Made by a program: the position numbers and the translations under genes. DNA of 64,000 nt from Rubrivivax sp. GTDB taxonomy: Bacteria; Pseudomonadota; Gammaproteobacteria; Burkholderiales; Burkholderiaceae_C. The stretch covers positions 186,001 through 250,000 of the forward strand of contig JADJHR010000005.1 in assembly GCA_016707445.1 (NCBI GenBank), written 5' to 3'. Positions 1 to 8,392 of this stretch are shown here, piece by piece. The notes beneath the pieces are model-generated. The model was not told the origin of the DNA and did no database searches. It saw only the letters and a program-made list of their open reading frames with translations. Within the stretch, counting starts at the first letter, position 1. Each line of letters starts with the position of its first letter.

Positions 1-69
1 TTCGATGGCGCTTTGCACCAGGTCGAGGATCTGCTGCTGGCGGGCGGTGAGCTTCGGGCTTTCGGTCAT
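1..69 (-). CDS. lexA: LexA repressor, N-terminal fragment cut by the window edge
   Basis: Only the first 23 codons are inside the window. They read MTESPKLTARQQQILDLVQS and then AIE, the opening of the winged-helix DNA-binding domain of LexA, the SOS-response repressor that cleaves itself when RecA is activated. The L-T-x-R-Q-x-x-I-L-D motif is characteristic of the family. Two LexA-type operators lie just upstream at 129-163, as expected for an autoregulated lexA. The dimerisation and protease domain with its Ser-Lys dyad lies beyond the edge and cannot be checked. The gene diverges from the asparaginase gene that begins at 175. Confidence 0.85.
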   Translation of the reverse strand, partial: MTESPKLTARQQQILDLVQSAIE

Positions 70-128
70 GCCGGGATCTCCTCTTGAAAGATCGTCAATG
101 GGCACCCTGCGGTGCACGAAGTCACGAA

Positions 129-144
129 CTGATTTTTTGTACAG
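129..144. promoter_or_regulatory. SOS box 1 (LexA operator)
   Basis: The 16-mer ctgattttttgtacag read on the other strand is CTGTACAAAAAATCAG, close to the gammaproteobacterial-type consensus CTGT-N8-ACAG with one mismatch in the half-site. It lies about 60 bp upstream of the lexA start, so it fits autorepression of lexA. Confidence 0.7.
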
Positions 145-147
145 CCA

Positions 148-163
148 CTGTATTTTCATCCAG
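148..163. promoter_or_regulatory. SOS box 2 (LexA operator)
   Basis: The 16-mer ctgtattttcatccag matches CTGT-N8-(A)CAG with one mismatch. It sits 3 bp from box 1 and ends 11 bp before the GTG start of the divergent asparaginase gene, so a LexA dimer here could also affect that gene. Paired operators are known at lexA in Escherichia coli. Confidence 0.7.
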
Positions 164-174
164 AGTCGAGCAAA

Positions 175-1119
175 GTGCAAAACCTGTCTTCAACCCTGGT
201 TGTTCTGGCCACGGGTGGCACCATTGCTGGCCGCGCCGGCAGCGCCAGCGACAACCTGGGCTACCGATCGGCGGAACTGGGCGTGGCCGAGCTGCTGCAC
301 GGCATCGAACTCGACCCGAGCCTGGTGGTCGAAGGCGAGCAGGTGGCGCAGATTGACAGCAAGGACATGGCGCCGTCGATCTGGCTGGCGCTGGCCACGC
401 GAGCGGCCCATCACCTCGGCCGGCCCGAGGTGATGGGACTGGTCGTCACCCATGGCACCGACACACTGGAAGAAACGGCATGGCTGCTGCACCGTGTGCT
501 GGCACCGGCCAAGCCGGTGGTGCTGACGGCCGCCATGCGGCCGGCCACGTCGATGCAGACCGATGGTCCGCAGAACCTGGCCGATGCGCTGCTGCTGGCG
601 GCGGTCGAAGGCGCCTGCGGCGTGCTGGCGGTGCTGGGCGGCCGGGTGCAAGCTGCCGCCGATCTGCGCAAACGCCACAGCTGGCGGCTGGACGCCTTCG
701 CGGGTGGCGATGCCGGCCCCGTCGCGTGCATTGAACAGGGCGCGGTGAGACGCTTTCGCGAGTGGCCGCGTGGCCAGGCGCTCGGTCTTGCACCCCTGGT
801 CGCGGGCGCCGAACGCTGGCCCTGGGTGGAGATCGTCACCAGCCATGCCGGCGCGTGTGGCGCCGGCGTCGATGCGCTGGCGGCCGCGGGTGTGCAGGGC
901 CTGGTGGTGGCCGGCACCGGCAACGGTACCGTACACCAGGTGCTGGCCGAGGCGCTTGACCGCGCGCAGGCTCGGGGTGTGGCCGTGCGCGTGTGCAGCC
1001 GCTGCGCCGACGGGCCGGTGCTGGCGCCGCCGAACCCGCGCTGGCCCGTGGTCAGCGGGCTCAGCCCGGCCCAGACCAGGATCGACCTCTGGCTCGAACT
1101 GCTGCAACGGGGCTGCTGA
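175..1119 (+). CDS. L-asparaginase (asparaginase/glutaminase family)
   Basis: This 314-residue protein hydrolyses L-asparagine to aspartate and ammonia. The first family signature TGGTIAG is at residues 13-19, with the nucleophile Thr at about 16. The second signature HGTDTLEET follows at about residue 93, supplying the Thr-Asp pair at 95-96. The block AMRPATSMQTDGPQNL is the usual segment after it. No signal peptide is seen, so a cytoplasmic enzyme is likely. The start is a GTG with only a weak ribosome-binding site (gagcaaa). The length is normal for the family. The gene is divergent from lexA, and the two SOS boxes lie between the starts, so damage-linked control is possible but not shown. 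Confidence 0.88.
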   Translation: MQNLSSTLVVLATGGTIAGRAGSASDNLGYRSAELGVAELLHGIELDPSLVVEGEQVAQIDSKDMAPSIWLALATRAAHHLGRPEVMGLVVTHGTDTLEETAWLLHRVLAPAKPVVLTAAMRPATSMQTDGPQNLADALLLAAVEGACGVLAVLGGRVQAAADLRKRHSWRLDAFAGGDAGPVACIEQGAVRRFREWPRGQALGLAPLVAGAERWPWVEIVTSHAGACGAGVDALAAAGVQGLVVAGTGNGTVHQVLAEALDRAQARGVAVRVCSRCADGPVLAPPNPRWPVVSGLSPAQTRIDLWLELLQRGC

Positions 1120-1219
1120 TGCAGGGTCAGGGCCAAACGCACAACGCGCCTGCAGCGCGCCAATTCGTAGCACATTCACTGGAGTCTGCCGCGGTAGCTC
1201 CCTGTTAAGCTCGCCGTTC

Positions 1220-3220
1220 ATGTCTGAACCCCGCGCCACCAAGCCGCCCGCCTATCCCCACGGAGCGCTGCCCATCGGCACGCGGCTGGGCGAGTTCGAG
1301 GTTCGGCGCGTGCTCGGTGTGGGCGGTTTCGGCATCGTTTACCTGGCCTTCGACCACCTGCTCGAACGCGATGTGGCGCTGAAGGAATACATGCCGTCGA
1401 CGCTGGTCGACCGCGCCGAGACCATGCATGTTTCGCTGATCTCGCAGGCCAACGCCGACACGTTCGCGCTCGGCCTGCGCAGCTTCGTCAACGAAGCCCG
1501 ACTGCTGGCGCGTTTCGACCATCCATCACTGGTCAAGGTGCACCGTTTCTGGGAGGGCAACGGCACCGCCTACATGGCGATGGCCCTGTACAAGGGCCGT
1601 ACCGCTCGCGACGTGCGCCTGGAAATGCAGACCCGGCCCGACGAAGCCTGGGTACGCAAGATTCTCGAACCGCTGCTCGGTGCGATCGAGCGGCTGCATT
1701 CCGAGGACGTGTATCACCGCGACATCGCGCCCGACAACATCCTGATCGAAGGTGACGGACGGCCGGTGCTGCTGGATTTCGGCGCGGCGCGGCGCGTCAT
1801 CACCGACCGCAGCCAGGCGCTGACTGCGATCCTGAAGCCGTCGTATGCGCCGATCGAACAGTACGCCGACGTCGGCGGCATGAAGCAAGGCCCCTGGACC
1901 GACATCTACGCGCTCGGCGCGACCATGCACTTCCTGCTGCTGGGCCGGCCGCCGCTGCCGGCGCCGGGTCGCTCGATCCAGGACACCCTGAAGCCATTGG
2001 CCGAGCAGGACCTGGCGGGCTGCTCGCGTGAATTCCTGGAACTGATCGACTGGATGCTCACGCCCTTGCCGAACGACCGTCCGCAGAACGTGGCGGCGGT
2101 GCGTGAGGCCTTGGCCGGACGTCTGAAACCGCCCCCGCGGCCCGGTCCCTCGGCCTTCGAGCGCACCGCGCCACTGGCTGGTTACGGTGCCGGCAGTGAA
2201 GATGCCACCGTGCTGATGCCGCGTGGCCAGACGGCCTTTCCGCCATCGGACGATTCAGCCACTGTGGTGATGCCACGCCCCGGTGGCGGCAATGCAGGCC
2301 CCGCGCGCTCCAGCCTGCCGCAGGCGCCACCGCGGCCACCCGTCGACGACGAGGACGCCACCATCGTGACGGCCTACCCGGCCGGCTACAACACGCGTCG
2401 CGAGCCGCCACCAGCTGCGCCGCCGCCGGCGGTGCCAGTGTCACCGCCTCCACCGTCCCCCCCGGCCGCCAGGGACCCGGCGCCGACCACCACCCAGTAC
2501 CTGGCGCGCCCGCAGACGGCACGTTCGCCCGCACCACCCGTGGCTGCGCCGGTGGCCCGGCCTTCGCCCGCCGCCCGCGCATCGTCCAAATCATGGATGG
2601 TGCCGGTGCTGGCGGGGATCGTCGTCGCTGGCGCGGTGGGTGGTGGTCTGTGGTGGTTTCTGACACGCCCGATCGTGCCGACGCTGAACAGCGCACCGCC
2701 TGCAGCCTCGGTGCCCGAATCCGCTGCGCCGGCGCCCGCGCCGCAGCCGGCCGCGCCGGCTTCGACGGCACCCACCGAGTTGTCGGCCCCGCCGGCGGCG
2801 CTGCCTTCGCCGCCGGCTGCCACCGTGCCGTTATCGCCGCCAGAGCTGAGCCCCCCCGTCGCCAGTCCACCCAGGGCCAGTGTCAGCCCACCGCCGCGTG
2901 CGGCTGTCGTTCGGCCGCCAGCGCGCACGCCCGAGGTTGTCCCCGCAGCGCCGGTACGCAAACCAGACCTGACGCCGGCGCCTGTGGTGGTGACACCGGC
3001 GCCCGCAGCCACGCCGGCCGTGGTCGACGCCGGCAACAAGCCCAAGCCGGCCGAGGAAAACCGCCCGCAGTCGCCCGGCGAGCGCTGCGCCAAGGAGTTG
3101 CCGCTGGTCCGGTTGATCTGCATCGACCTGGCCTGCAACCGAGCCGAATTCAACGGCCACCCGGAGTGCGTCAAGCTGCGCGCCGAACAGGCACGCAAGC
3201 GATACCTCGAAGGCAACTGA
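1220..3220 (+). CDS. Membrane-anchored Ser/Thr protein kinase with Pro-rich linker
   Basis: This 666-residue Hanks-type kinase carries the glycine loop GVGGFG (33-38), the ATP-binding Lys in VALKEY (about 55), the catalytic loop HRDIAPDN (His at about 166) and DFG (about 186), followed by the APIEQY activation segment. The catalytic set looks complete. After residue about 310 comes a long Pro/Ala-rich linker with repeated short DDEDATIV/DDSATVV-like acidic-Thr motifs, which could be phosphorylation or FHA-binding sites. A single membrane segment sits at about 459-480. A second Pro-rich stretch leads to a small Cys-containing C-terminal tail (ERCAKELPLVRLICIDLACN). The ATG at 1220 is preferred because the reading frame upstream of it overlaps the asparaginase gene. 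Substrates are unknown. Confidence 0.85.
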   Translation: MSEPRATKPPAYPHGALPIGTRLGEFEVRRVLGVGGFGIVYLAFDHLLERDVALKEYMPSTLVDRAETMHVSLISQANADTFALGLRSFVNEARLLARFDHPSLVKVHRFWEGNGTAYMAMALYKGRTARDVRLEMQTRPDEAWVRKILEPLLGAIERLHSEDVYHRDIAPDNILIEGDGRPVLLDFGAARRVITDRSQALTAILKPSYAPIEQYADVGGMKQGPWTDIYALGATMHFLLLGRPPLPAPGRSIQDTLKPLAEQDLAGCSREFLELIDWMLTPLPNDRPQNVAAVREALAGRLKPPPRPGPSAFERTAPLAGYGAGSEDATVLMPRGQTAFPPSDDSATVVMPRPGGGNAGPARSSLPQAPPRPPVDDEDATIVTAYPAGYNTRREPPPAAPPPAVPVSPPPPSPPAARDPAPTTTQYLARPQTARSPAPPVAAPVARPSPAARASSKSWMVPVLAGIVVAGAVGGGLWWFLTRPIVPTLNSAPPAASVPESAAPAPAPQPAAPASTAPTELSAPPAALPSPPAATVPLSPPELSPPVASPPRASVSPPPRAAVVRPPARTPEVVPAAPVRKPDLTPAPVVVTPAPAATPAVVDAGNKPKPAEENRPQSPGERCAKELPLVRLICIDLACNRAEFNGHPECVKLRAEQARKRYLEGN

Positions 3221-3319
3221 CGGCCCCTGGGCCGGCGAGGTCATGCATCCGGGTAGTGTGGCCGCATTGGGCTGGCAGGGCCGTCGAACGCCTCGCTGCC
3301 TTTACCCCAGGAGCCGCAC

Positions 3320-5050
3320 TTGACTCGATCCGAGGCCACCTTCGAGGCCACCGAACCAGCGCCGCTTCACCACGCGATCTGGCCAACGCGCCTGCCGCAG
3401 GCCTTGCAGATTCCGCAGACCACGATCGGCTACAACCTCGAGGTCACGGCGCGCCGCCATCCTGGCAAGGCGGCCTATTTGTTCCTCGGCCGGGCCATGA
3501 GCTTCGGCGAGCTGCAGGCCCAGGCGCAGGCGCTCGCCGGCTGGCTGCAGTCGCAGGGCGTGCAGCGTGGCGACCGTGTATTGATCTACCTGCAGAACTG
3601 CCCGCAATGGGCGGTGGCGTTTCACGCCATCCAGCGCGCCGACGCGGTGGCGGTACCGGTCAACCCGATGAACCGTGCTGACGAGTTCGCGCACTACATC
3701 AGCGATGCGCAAGCCCGCGTGGCGATCACCAGCGCTGACCTGGCCGGCACCGTCGACCAAGCCAACCAGGCCCTGCCCGAAGCGCAGCGCCTGCGCGCAC
3801 TGCTGGTCACCCGGTTCACCGACGCCATGCCGCCGCCCGACCAGATCGACGACAGCGAGCGTCCGGCAGGCCCGGTCTTCGACTGGCTGTGTGCCGACCC
3901 GACGCTGCCGCCAGGTGCCCATCGCTGGGTCGATGCGCTGACGGCCGGCCTGCAGCCGGGCACCAGCCTGGCCGGGCCCGACGACCTGTGCCTGCTGCCC
4001 TACACCTCGGGCACCACCGGGCTGCCCAAGGGCTGCATGCACACCCACCGCAGCCTGATGGCCAACATCGTCGGCGGTGGTCTGTGGGGCCAGGCGAGCA
4101 CCGAGTCGGTAGCACTGGGCGTGGTGCCGATGTTCCATATCACCGGGCTCATGTACAACGTGCTGAGCCCGGCCTACCTGGGGTCGACCACGGTGCTGAT
4201 GCCGCGCTGGGACCGTGAACTGGCCGCCCGCCTGATCGCGCGCCACGGCGTCACGCACTGGACCTGCATCCCGACCATGATCATCGACCTGCTCGGCAGC
4301 CCCAACTACCGCCGTTTCGACCTGTCCAGCCTGCGCCGGCTGTCCGGCGGTGGTGCCGCGATGCCGCAGGCCGTGGCCGAACGCTTGCAGACCGAGTTCG
4401 GGCTGACGTTCGCCGAAGGTTACGGCCTGACCGAGACCGCAGCGCCCACGCATGCCAATCCGCCCGAGCGTGCCAAGCTGCAGTGCCTGGGCATCCCGAT
4501 CTTCGGCGTCGACTCGCGCATCGTTGATCCCGACACGCTGCGTCAACTGCCGATCGGCGAGACCGGCGAGATCGTCACCCACGGTCCGATGGTCTTCAAG
4601 GGCTACTGGCGCCACCCCGACGCCACGCGTGACGCCTTCGTGCAGATCGACGGCAAGGCCTTCTTTCGCACCGGCGATCTCGGCCGCATGGACGAAGAGG
4701 GTTACTTCTACATCACAGACCGCCTCAAGCGAATGATCAACGCCAGCGGCTACAAAGTCTGGCCGAGTGAGGTCGAACTGCTGCTCTTCAAGTGCCCGCT
4801 GGTGCAGGAGGCCTGCGTGGTGGCCACGAAGGACGACTACCGCGGTGAGACGGTCAAGGCCTTCGTCGTCCTGCGCGATGCCGCGCGTGACAACACCACG
4901 GCGCAGCAAGTCATCGACTGGGCGCGCGAGCACATGGCGGCCTACAAGGTGCCGCGTGTGGTCGAGTTCGTCGACACGCTGCCCAAGAGCGGGGCCGGCA
5001 AGGTGATGTGGCGGCTGCTGCAGGATCAAGAGCAGAAGTCCAAGAGCTGA
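3320..5050 (+). CDS. Long-chain acyl-CoA synthetase (AMP-forming)
   Basis: This 576-residue member of the ANL adenylating superfamily activates a carboxylic acid with ATP and then transfers it to CoA. Visible motifs are the phosphate-binding loop YTSGTTGLPKG, the GYGLTETAAP adenylate motif, the hinge region YFYITDRLKRMINASGYKVW and a C-terminal PKSGAGKVMWR containing the catalytic Lys. The substrate is probably a medium- or long-chain fatty acid, but an aryl or branched acid cannot be excluded. The start is a TTG at 3320 with a clear caggag ribosome-binding site about 7 bp upstream. No ATG is available before the conserved N-terminus. Confidence 0.87.
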   Translation: MTRSEATFEATEPAPLHHAIWPTRLPQALQIPQTTIGYNLEVTARRHPGKAAYLFLGRAMSFGELQAQAQALAGWLQSQGVQRGDRVLIYLQNCPQWAVAFHAIQRADAVAVPVNPMNRADEFAHYISDAQARVAITSADLAGTVDQANQALPEAQRLRALLVTRFTDAMPPPDQIDDSERPAGPVFDWLCADPTLPPGAHRWVDALTAGLQPGTSLAGPDDLCLLPYTSGTTGLPKGCMHTHRSLMANIVGGGLWGQASTESVALGVVPMFHITGLMYNVLSPAYLGSTTVLMPRWDRELAARLIARHGVTHWTCIPTMIIDLLGSPNYRRFDLSSLRRLSGGGAAMPQAVAERLQTEFGLTFAEGYGLTETAAPTHANPPERAKLQCLGIPIFGVDSRIVDPDTLRQLPIGETGEIVTHGPMVFKGYWRHPDATRDAFVQIDGKAFFRTGDLGRMDEEGYFYITDRLKRMINASGYKVWPSEVELLLFKCPLVQEACVVATKDDYRGETVKAFVVLRDAARDNTTAQQVIDWAREHMAAYKVPRVVEFVDTLPKSGAGKVMWRLLQDQEQKSKS

Positions 5051-5133
5051 ACAAGCGCGACCGGCCTCGTCGGTGTCGCCGGCGAACGGCGCAGCTGTGC
5101 GGATCGGCCCGCGCTTCGTGAAACACTCGCGGC

Positions 5134-6332
5134 ATGAACGGTGACAGCGATCGATTCGACGTGGTGATTGCCGGCGGCGCCGTGGTCGGCAGTGCTGCCG
5201 CCTACTTCCTGGCTACCCATGCGGGCTTTGCGGGACGCGTGCTGGTGCTTGAGCGGGACACCAGCTATCGCCAGTGTGCGACCACTCGATCGGTGGCGTC
5301 GATCCGCCACCAGTTCTCGACCCCCGAGAACATCCGCCTGTCGATGGCGGGCACGGCTTTCGTACGCCAGGCCGAGACCTTGCTGGCGGTCGACGGCCAG
5401 ACGCCGGGCCTGGGGTTCAACGAGGCCGGCTACCTGTTTCTGGCCACCGCGGCCGGCCTGCCGGCGTTGCAGCGGCAGCACGCTGTGCAACGCGTCGAAG
5501 GAGCCGACGTGGCTCTGCTCGACCAGCCCGGCCTGGCGGCGCGATTCGATTGGTTGCGTACCGACGACCTGGCGGGCGGCTCGCTCGGTCTGTCCGGTGA
5601 AGGCTGGCTCGACGCGCATGCCTTGCTGCACGGGTTCAAGCGCAAGGCGCAGTCGCTGGGCGTGGTCTACCGGCAGGCCGAGGTGGCGGGCTTCGAGTGC
5701 CAGGGTTCGCGCGCGTGGTGGCCGTGCGGCTGGCTGACGGCCAGCGCATCGCTTGCGGCTGGGCGATCAATGCGGCCGGCACCGGCGCCACGGCCCTGGC
5801 CGCGTCGGCCGGCATCAGCCTGCCGGTGGTCGCGCGCAAGCGCTGCGTCTTCAATTTCCGCAGCCCGGCGCGACCGACGGGCTGCGGCCTGGTCATCGAC
5901 CCGAGTGGCGTCTACTTCCGGGCCGAGGGACAGGGGTTCATCGCCGGCGTGGCGCCGCCCGAGGCGTCCGACCCGGACATCGTCGACCGCAACGACTTCG
6001 AGGTCGAACACGCGCTGTTCGACGACATCGTCTGGCCCACGCTGGCGCACCGCGTGCCGGCCTTCGAGGCGCTGCGCCTGCAGGGCAGCTGGGCGGGGCA
6101 CTACGACGTCAACCTGCTCGACGCCAATGTGATCGTGGGCCCGCATCCGGCGGTCGACAACTTGCTGTTCGCCAACGGCTTCAGCGGCCATGGCCTGCAG
6201 CAGGCGCCTGGCGTCGGCCGGGCGCTGGCGGAGTGGATCGTCGACGGCGGCTGGCGCTCGATCGACCTGTCGGCGCTGGGCTGGCAGCGGGTGATCGACG
6301 GCCGGCCCTTGCCCGAAGACGCCGTCGTCTAG
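5134..6332 (+). CDS. FAD-dependent oxidoreductase (DAO family), one frame error
   Basis: The N-terminal part contains a Rossmann FAD-binding motif, DVVIAGGAVVGSAAAYFLA, like glycine oxidase, sarcosine oxidase and D-amino-acid dehydrogenases. The reading frame breaks near 5705-5715: the first frame gives FECQGSRAWWPCGW, while the correct continuation, RVVAVRLADGQR, is in the third frame and runs to 6332, ending in the DAO C-terminal pattern FANGFSGHGLQQAPGVGRALAEWI. One missing base explains this. Restored, the protein is about 399 residues, normal for the family. The substrate is unknown. The stop codon overlaps that of the convergent selD gene by 4 bp. I favour a sequencing error over a true pseudogene because both halves are well conserved. 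Confidence 0.75.
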
Positions 6333-7396
6333 TTCACGAGCAATCGCGAAGCCGCACCAGCCGCGGCGACCACCCGACCGACCACCGCCGCCTGCTCGAA
6401 ACCGTGCCGACGGAAGGTGGCCAGCACCGCGTCGACCGTGTCGGCGGCACACGACACCAGCAGCCCGCCGCTGGTCTGCGGATCGGTCAGCAGCGCGCTG
6501 TCTTCGGCGGCAAAGCCGGCCGGCAGCACCACGTCGTGGCCATAGCCGCCCCAGTTGCGGCCCGAGGCGCCGGTGACGAAGCCCTGCGCCGCCAGCACGC
6601 GCACGCCGGCCAGCTGCGGCACGGCGGCCCAGTCCAGCTGCACGTCACAGCGTGCGCCGCGCGCCAGCTCCAGCACGTGTCCGGCAAGGCCGAAACCGGT
6701 GACGTCGGTCAGCGCATGCACGCCAGGCAGCGCGGCGAGTTCGGGACCCGGAGTGTTCAGTTTCGTGGTGTTGGCGATCATCTGCGCGTAGCCTGCGTCG
6801 CCCAACTCACCCTTCTTCAGTGCAGCCGACATCACGCCCACACCGATCGGCTTGCCCAGTATCAGCAGATCGCCGGCGCGCGCATCGGCATTGCGCTTGA
6901 CACGCGACGGGTGCACGAGGCCCAGCGCCACCAGGCCGTAGATCGCCTCGACCGAATCGATGGTGTGGCCGCCGGCGATCGGAATGCCGGCTTCACGACA
7001 GACCGAGGCACCGCCTTCCAGCACTCGGCCGATGGTCTGCGTGGACAGCACGTTGATCGGCATGCCCACCAGCGCCAGTGCCATGATCGGCTTGCCGCCC
7101 ATCGCATAGACGTCGCTGATCGCGTTGGTGGCGGCGATGCGCCCGAAGTCGAAGGGGTCGTCGACGATGGGCATGAAGAAATCGGTGGTGGCGATCAAGG
7201 CCTGCTCGTCGTTGAGCTTGTAGACCGCGGCGTCGTCGGCGGTCTCGATGCCAACCATCAACTCGGGCGGGATCGGAAAGGCGGCCGTGCCCTTGAGGAT
7301 CTCGGACAGCACGCCCGGGGCGATCTTGCAGCCGCAACCACCGCCATGCGAGAGTGAAGTCAGTCGAGGTTCTGCGGCGCGTTCGGGTGCGTTCAT
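6329..7396 (-). CDS. selD: Selenide, water dikinase (SelD/SenC)
   Basis: This 355-residue enzyme makes selenophosphate from selenide and ATP. The N-terminal catalytic motif GGGCGCK contains Cys21 and Lys24, equivalent to Cys17 and Lys20 of the E. coli enzyme; it is the Cys form, not selenocysteine. The AIRS-type ATP-binding segments TTDFFMPIVDDP, ATNAISDVYAMGG and DVTGFGLAGH are present, as is the closing DPQTSGGLL. The ATG overlaps the stop of senB by 4 bp and has a CGGAG ribosome-binding site, so the two are co-transcribed. In the sen pathway selenophosphate feeds the selenosugar synthase SenB, so this copy could be called senC. Whether it also serves selenouridine or selenoprotein synthesis cannot be told from this window. 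Confidence 0.93.
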   Translation of the reverse strand: MNAPERAAEPRLTSLSHGGGCGCKIAPGVLSEILKGTAAFPIPPELMVGIETADDAAVYKLNDEQALIATTDFFMPIVDDPFDFGRIAATNAISDVYAMGGKPIMALALVGMPINVLSTQTIGRVLEGGASVCREAGIPIAGGHTIDSVEAIYGLVALGLVHPSRVKRNADARAGDLLILGKPIGVGVMSAALKKGELGDAGYAQMIANTTKLNTPGPELAALPGVHALTDVTGFGLAGHVLELARGARCDVQLDWAAVPQLAGVRVLAAQGFVTGASGRNWGGYGHDVVLPAGFAAEDSALLTDPQTSGGLLVSCAADTVDAVLATFRRHGFEQAAVVGRVVAAAGAASRLLVN

Positions 7397-8364
7397 GATG
7401 GGGTCTCCGGCGATGGATGCAGCAATTCAGCGACGAGATGCTGCAAGGTGGCGCGTTCACGTTCGGGCGCGAACAGCGGCCGGCGCCGTTCGCATTGCGA
7501 AAGCAAGCGGGCGAGCATAGCGGGCTCGTCACGGCAGCGCTGCAGCAGGGTTGCGAGGCCGGCCGCGTCGCCGCAGTCGAACACGCCCTCGTAGTCGCTG
7601 CCCAGCAGGCCCAGGTTGCCGTCGATGCGCGACGCCAGCACCGGCGTGCCGCTGGTCACCGCCTCGATGACCACATGTGCACCGCCTTCCAGTCGGCTGG
7701 CGTGCACCAGCACATGCGCCTGCTGGATGCGGCGGCGGGTCTGTGCGTGCGGCAGTGCGCCCAGCCACCGGTACTGCGGGCATTCGGCCATGCACGCCTG
7801 GGCGGCGCGGCCAAGGGCGGCGTCCAGCGGCGCGCCGATGTGGTCGAGCAGGATGTCCGGCCGCTGGCGCAAGGCCCGCGCCGCGGCAAACAGCGTCTCG
7901 GGCGACTTCTCGTGCCGAAGATGACCGACCATCAGCGCGCGCAGGTGGCGCCCGGTCTTGGCCAGGGTCTGCCGTGGCGGGCTGGACTGCACGCAGACCA
8001 CCACCTTGTGCTTCAGCTCTGGCGGCAGCATGTTGCCACCCAGAGCCTGCAAGACCACCAGGCGGTCGGCCCACTGCAGTGATTGCCGGGCCCGGTCGTC
8101 GACGGCAATGTCGCGGTAGAGATCGGTACCGGTCAGCACCACCACCAGCGGGCGCTGCGGGTGTGCGGCGCGCCACGCAGCCACGGCGTCGGCCGACCGG
8201 CGGGCATGCAGCGCGATCATCAGCGCCTCGTCTCCGCCTTTCCAGGCATTGGTCAGCCTGACCCGATAATCGGCACGCAGCATCGAGGCCCAGCGCCGCG
8301 CCGTTTGCCAGTTGCCATTGTTGGCGCTGGCCAGGGCCGGGGTGACGATGACAAGTCGCTGCAC
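7393..8364 (-). CDS. senB: Selenosugar synthase SenB (glycosyltransferase-like)
   Basis: This 323-residue GT-B glycosyltransferase starts MQRLVIVTPALASANNGNWQ, and its C-terminal half has the donor-binding pattern VHASRLEGGAHVVIEAVTSG followed by GTPVLASRIDGNLGLLG. This family of short glycosyltransferases sits beside selD and an EgtB-like gene in many proteobacteria. It was shown in Variovorax to couple selenophosphate with UDP-N-acetylglucosamine-type sugars to give a selenosugar. The GTG start at 8364 leaves 28 bp to the divergent senA start. The stop overlaps the selD start (ATGA), indicating translational coupling. The function is assigned by family and neighbourhood; the sequence alone would only say glycosyltransferase. 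Confidence 0.85.
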   Translation of the reverse strand: MQRLVIVTPALASANNGNWQTARRWASMLRADYRVRLTNAWKGGDEALMIALHARRSADAVAAWRAAHPQRPLVVVLTGTDLYRDIAVDDRARQSLQWADRLVVLQALGGNMLPPELKHKVVVCVQSSPPRQTLAKTGRHLRALMVGHLRHEKSPETLFAAARALRQRPDILLDHIGAPLDAALGRAAQACMAECPQYRWLGALPHAQTRRRIQQAHVLVHASRLEGGAHVVIEAVTSGTPVLASRIDGNLGLLGSDYEGVFDCGDAAGLATLLQRCRDEPAMLARLLSQCERRRPLFAPERERATLQHLVAELLHPSPETPS

Positions 8365-8392
8365 GCGCCGACTTTAGCCGCTGTATCCACCG

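Noticed and set aside
3221..3240. Short palindrome cggcccctgggccg after the kinase gene as a terminator
   Set aside because: Loop is too short and no T-run follows.
3302..5029. A 575-codon open frame on the - strand, opposite the acyl-CoA synthetase
   Set aside because: Antisense shadow; the synthetase motifs are on the + strand.
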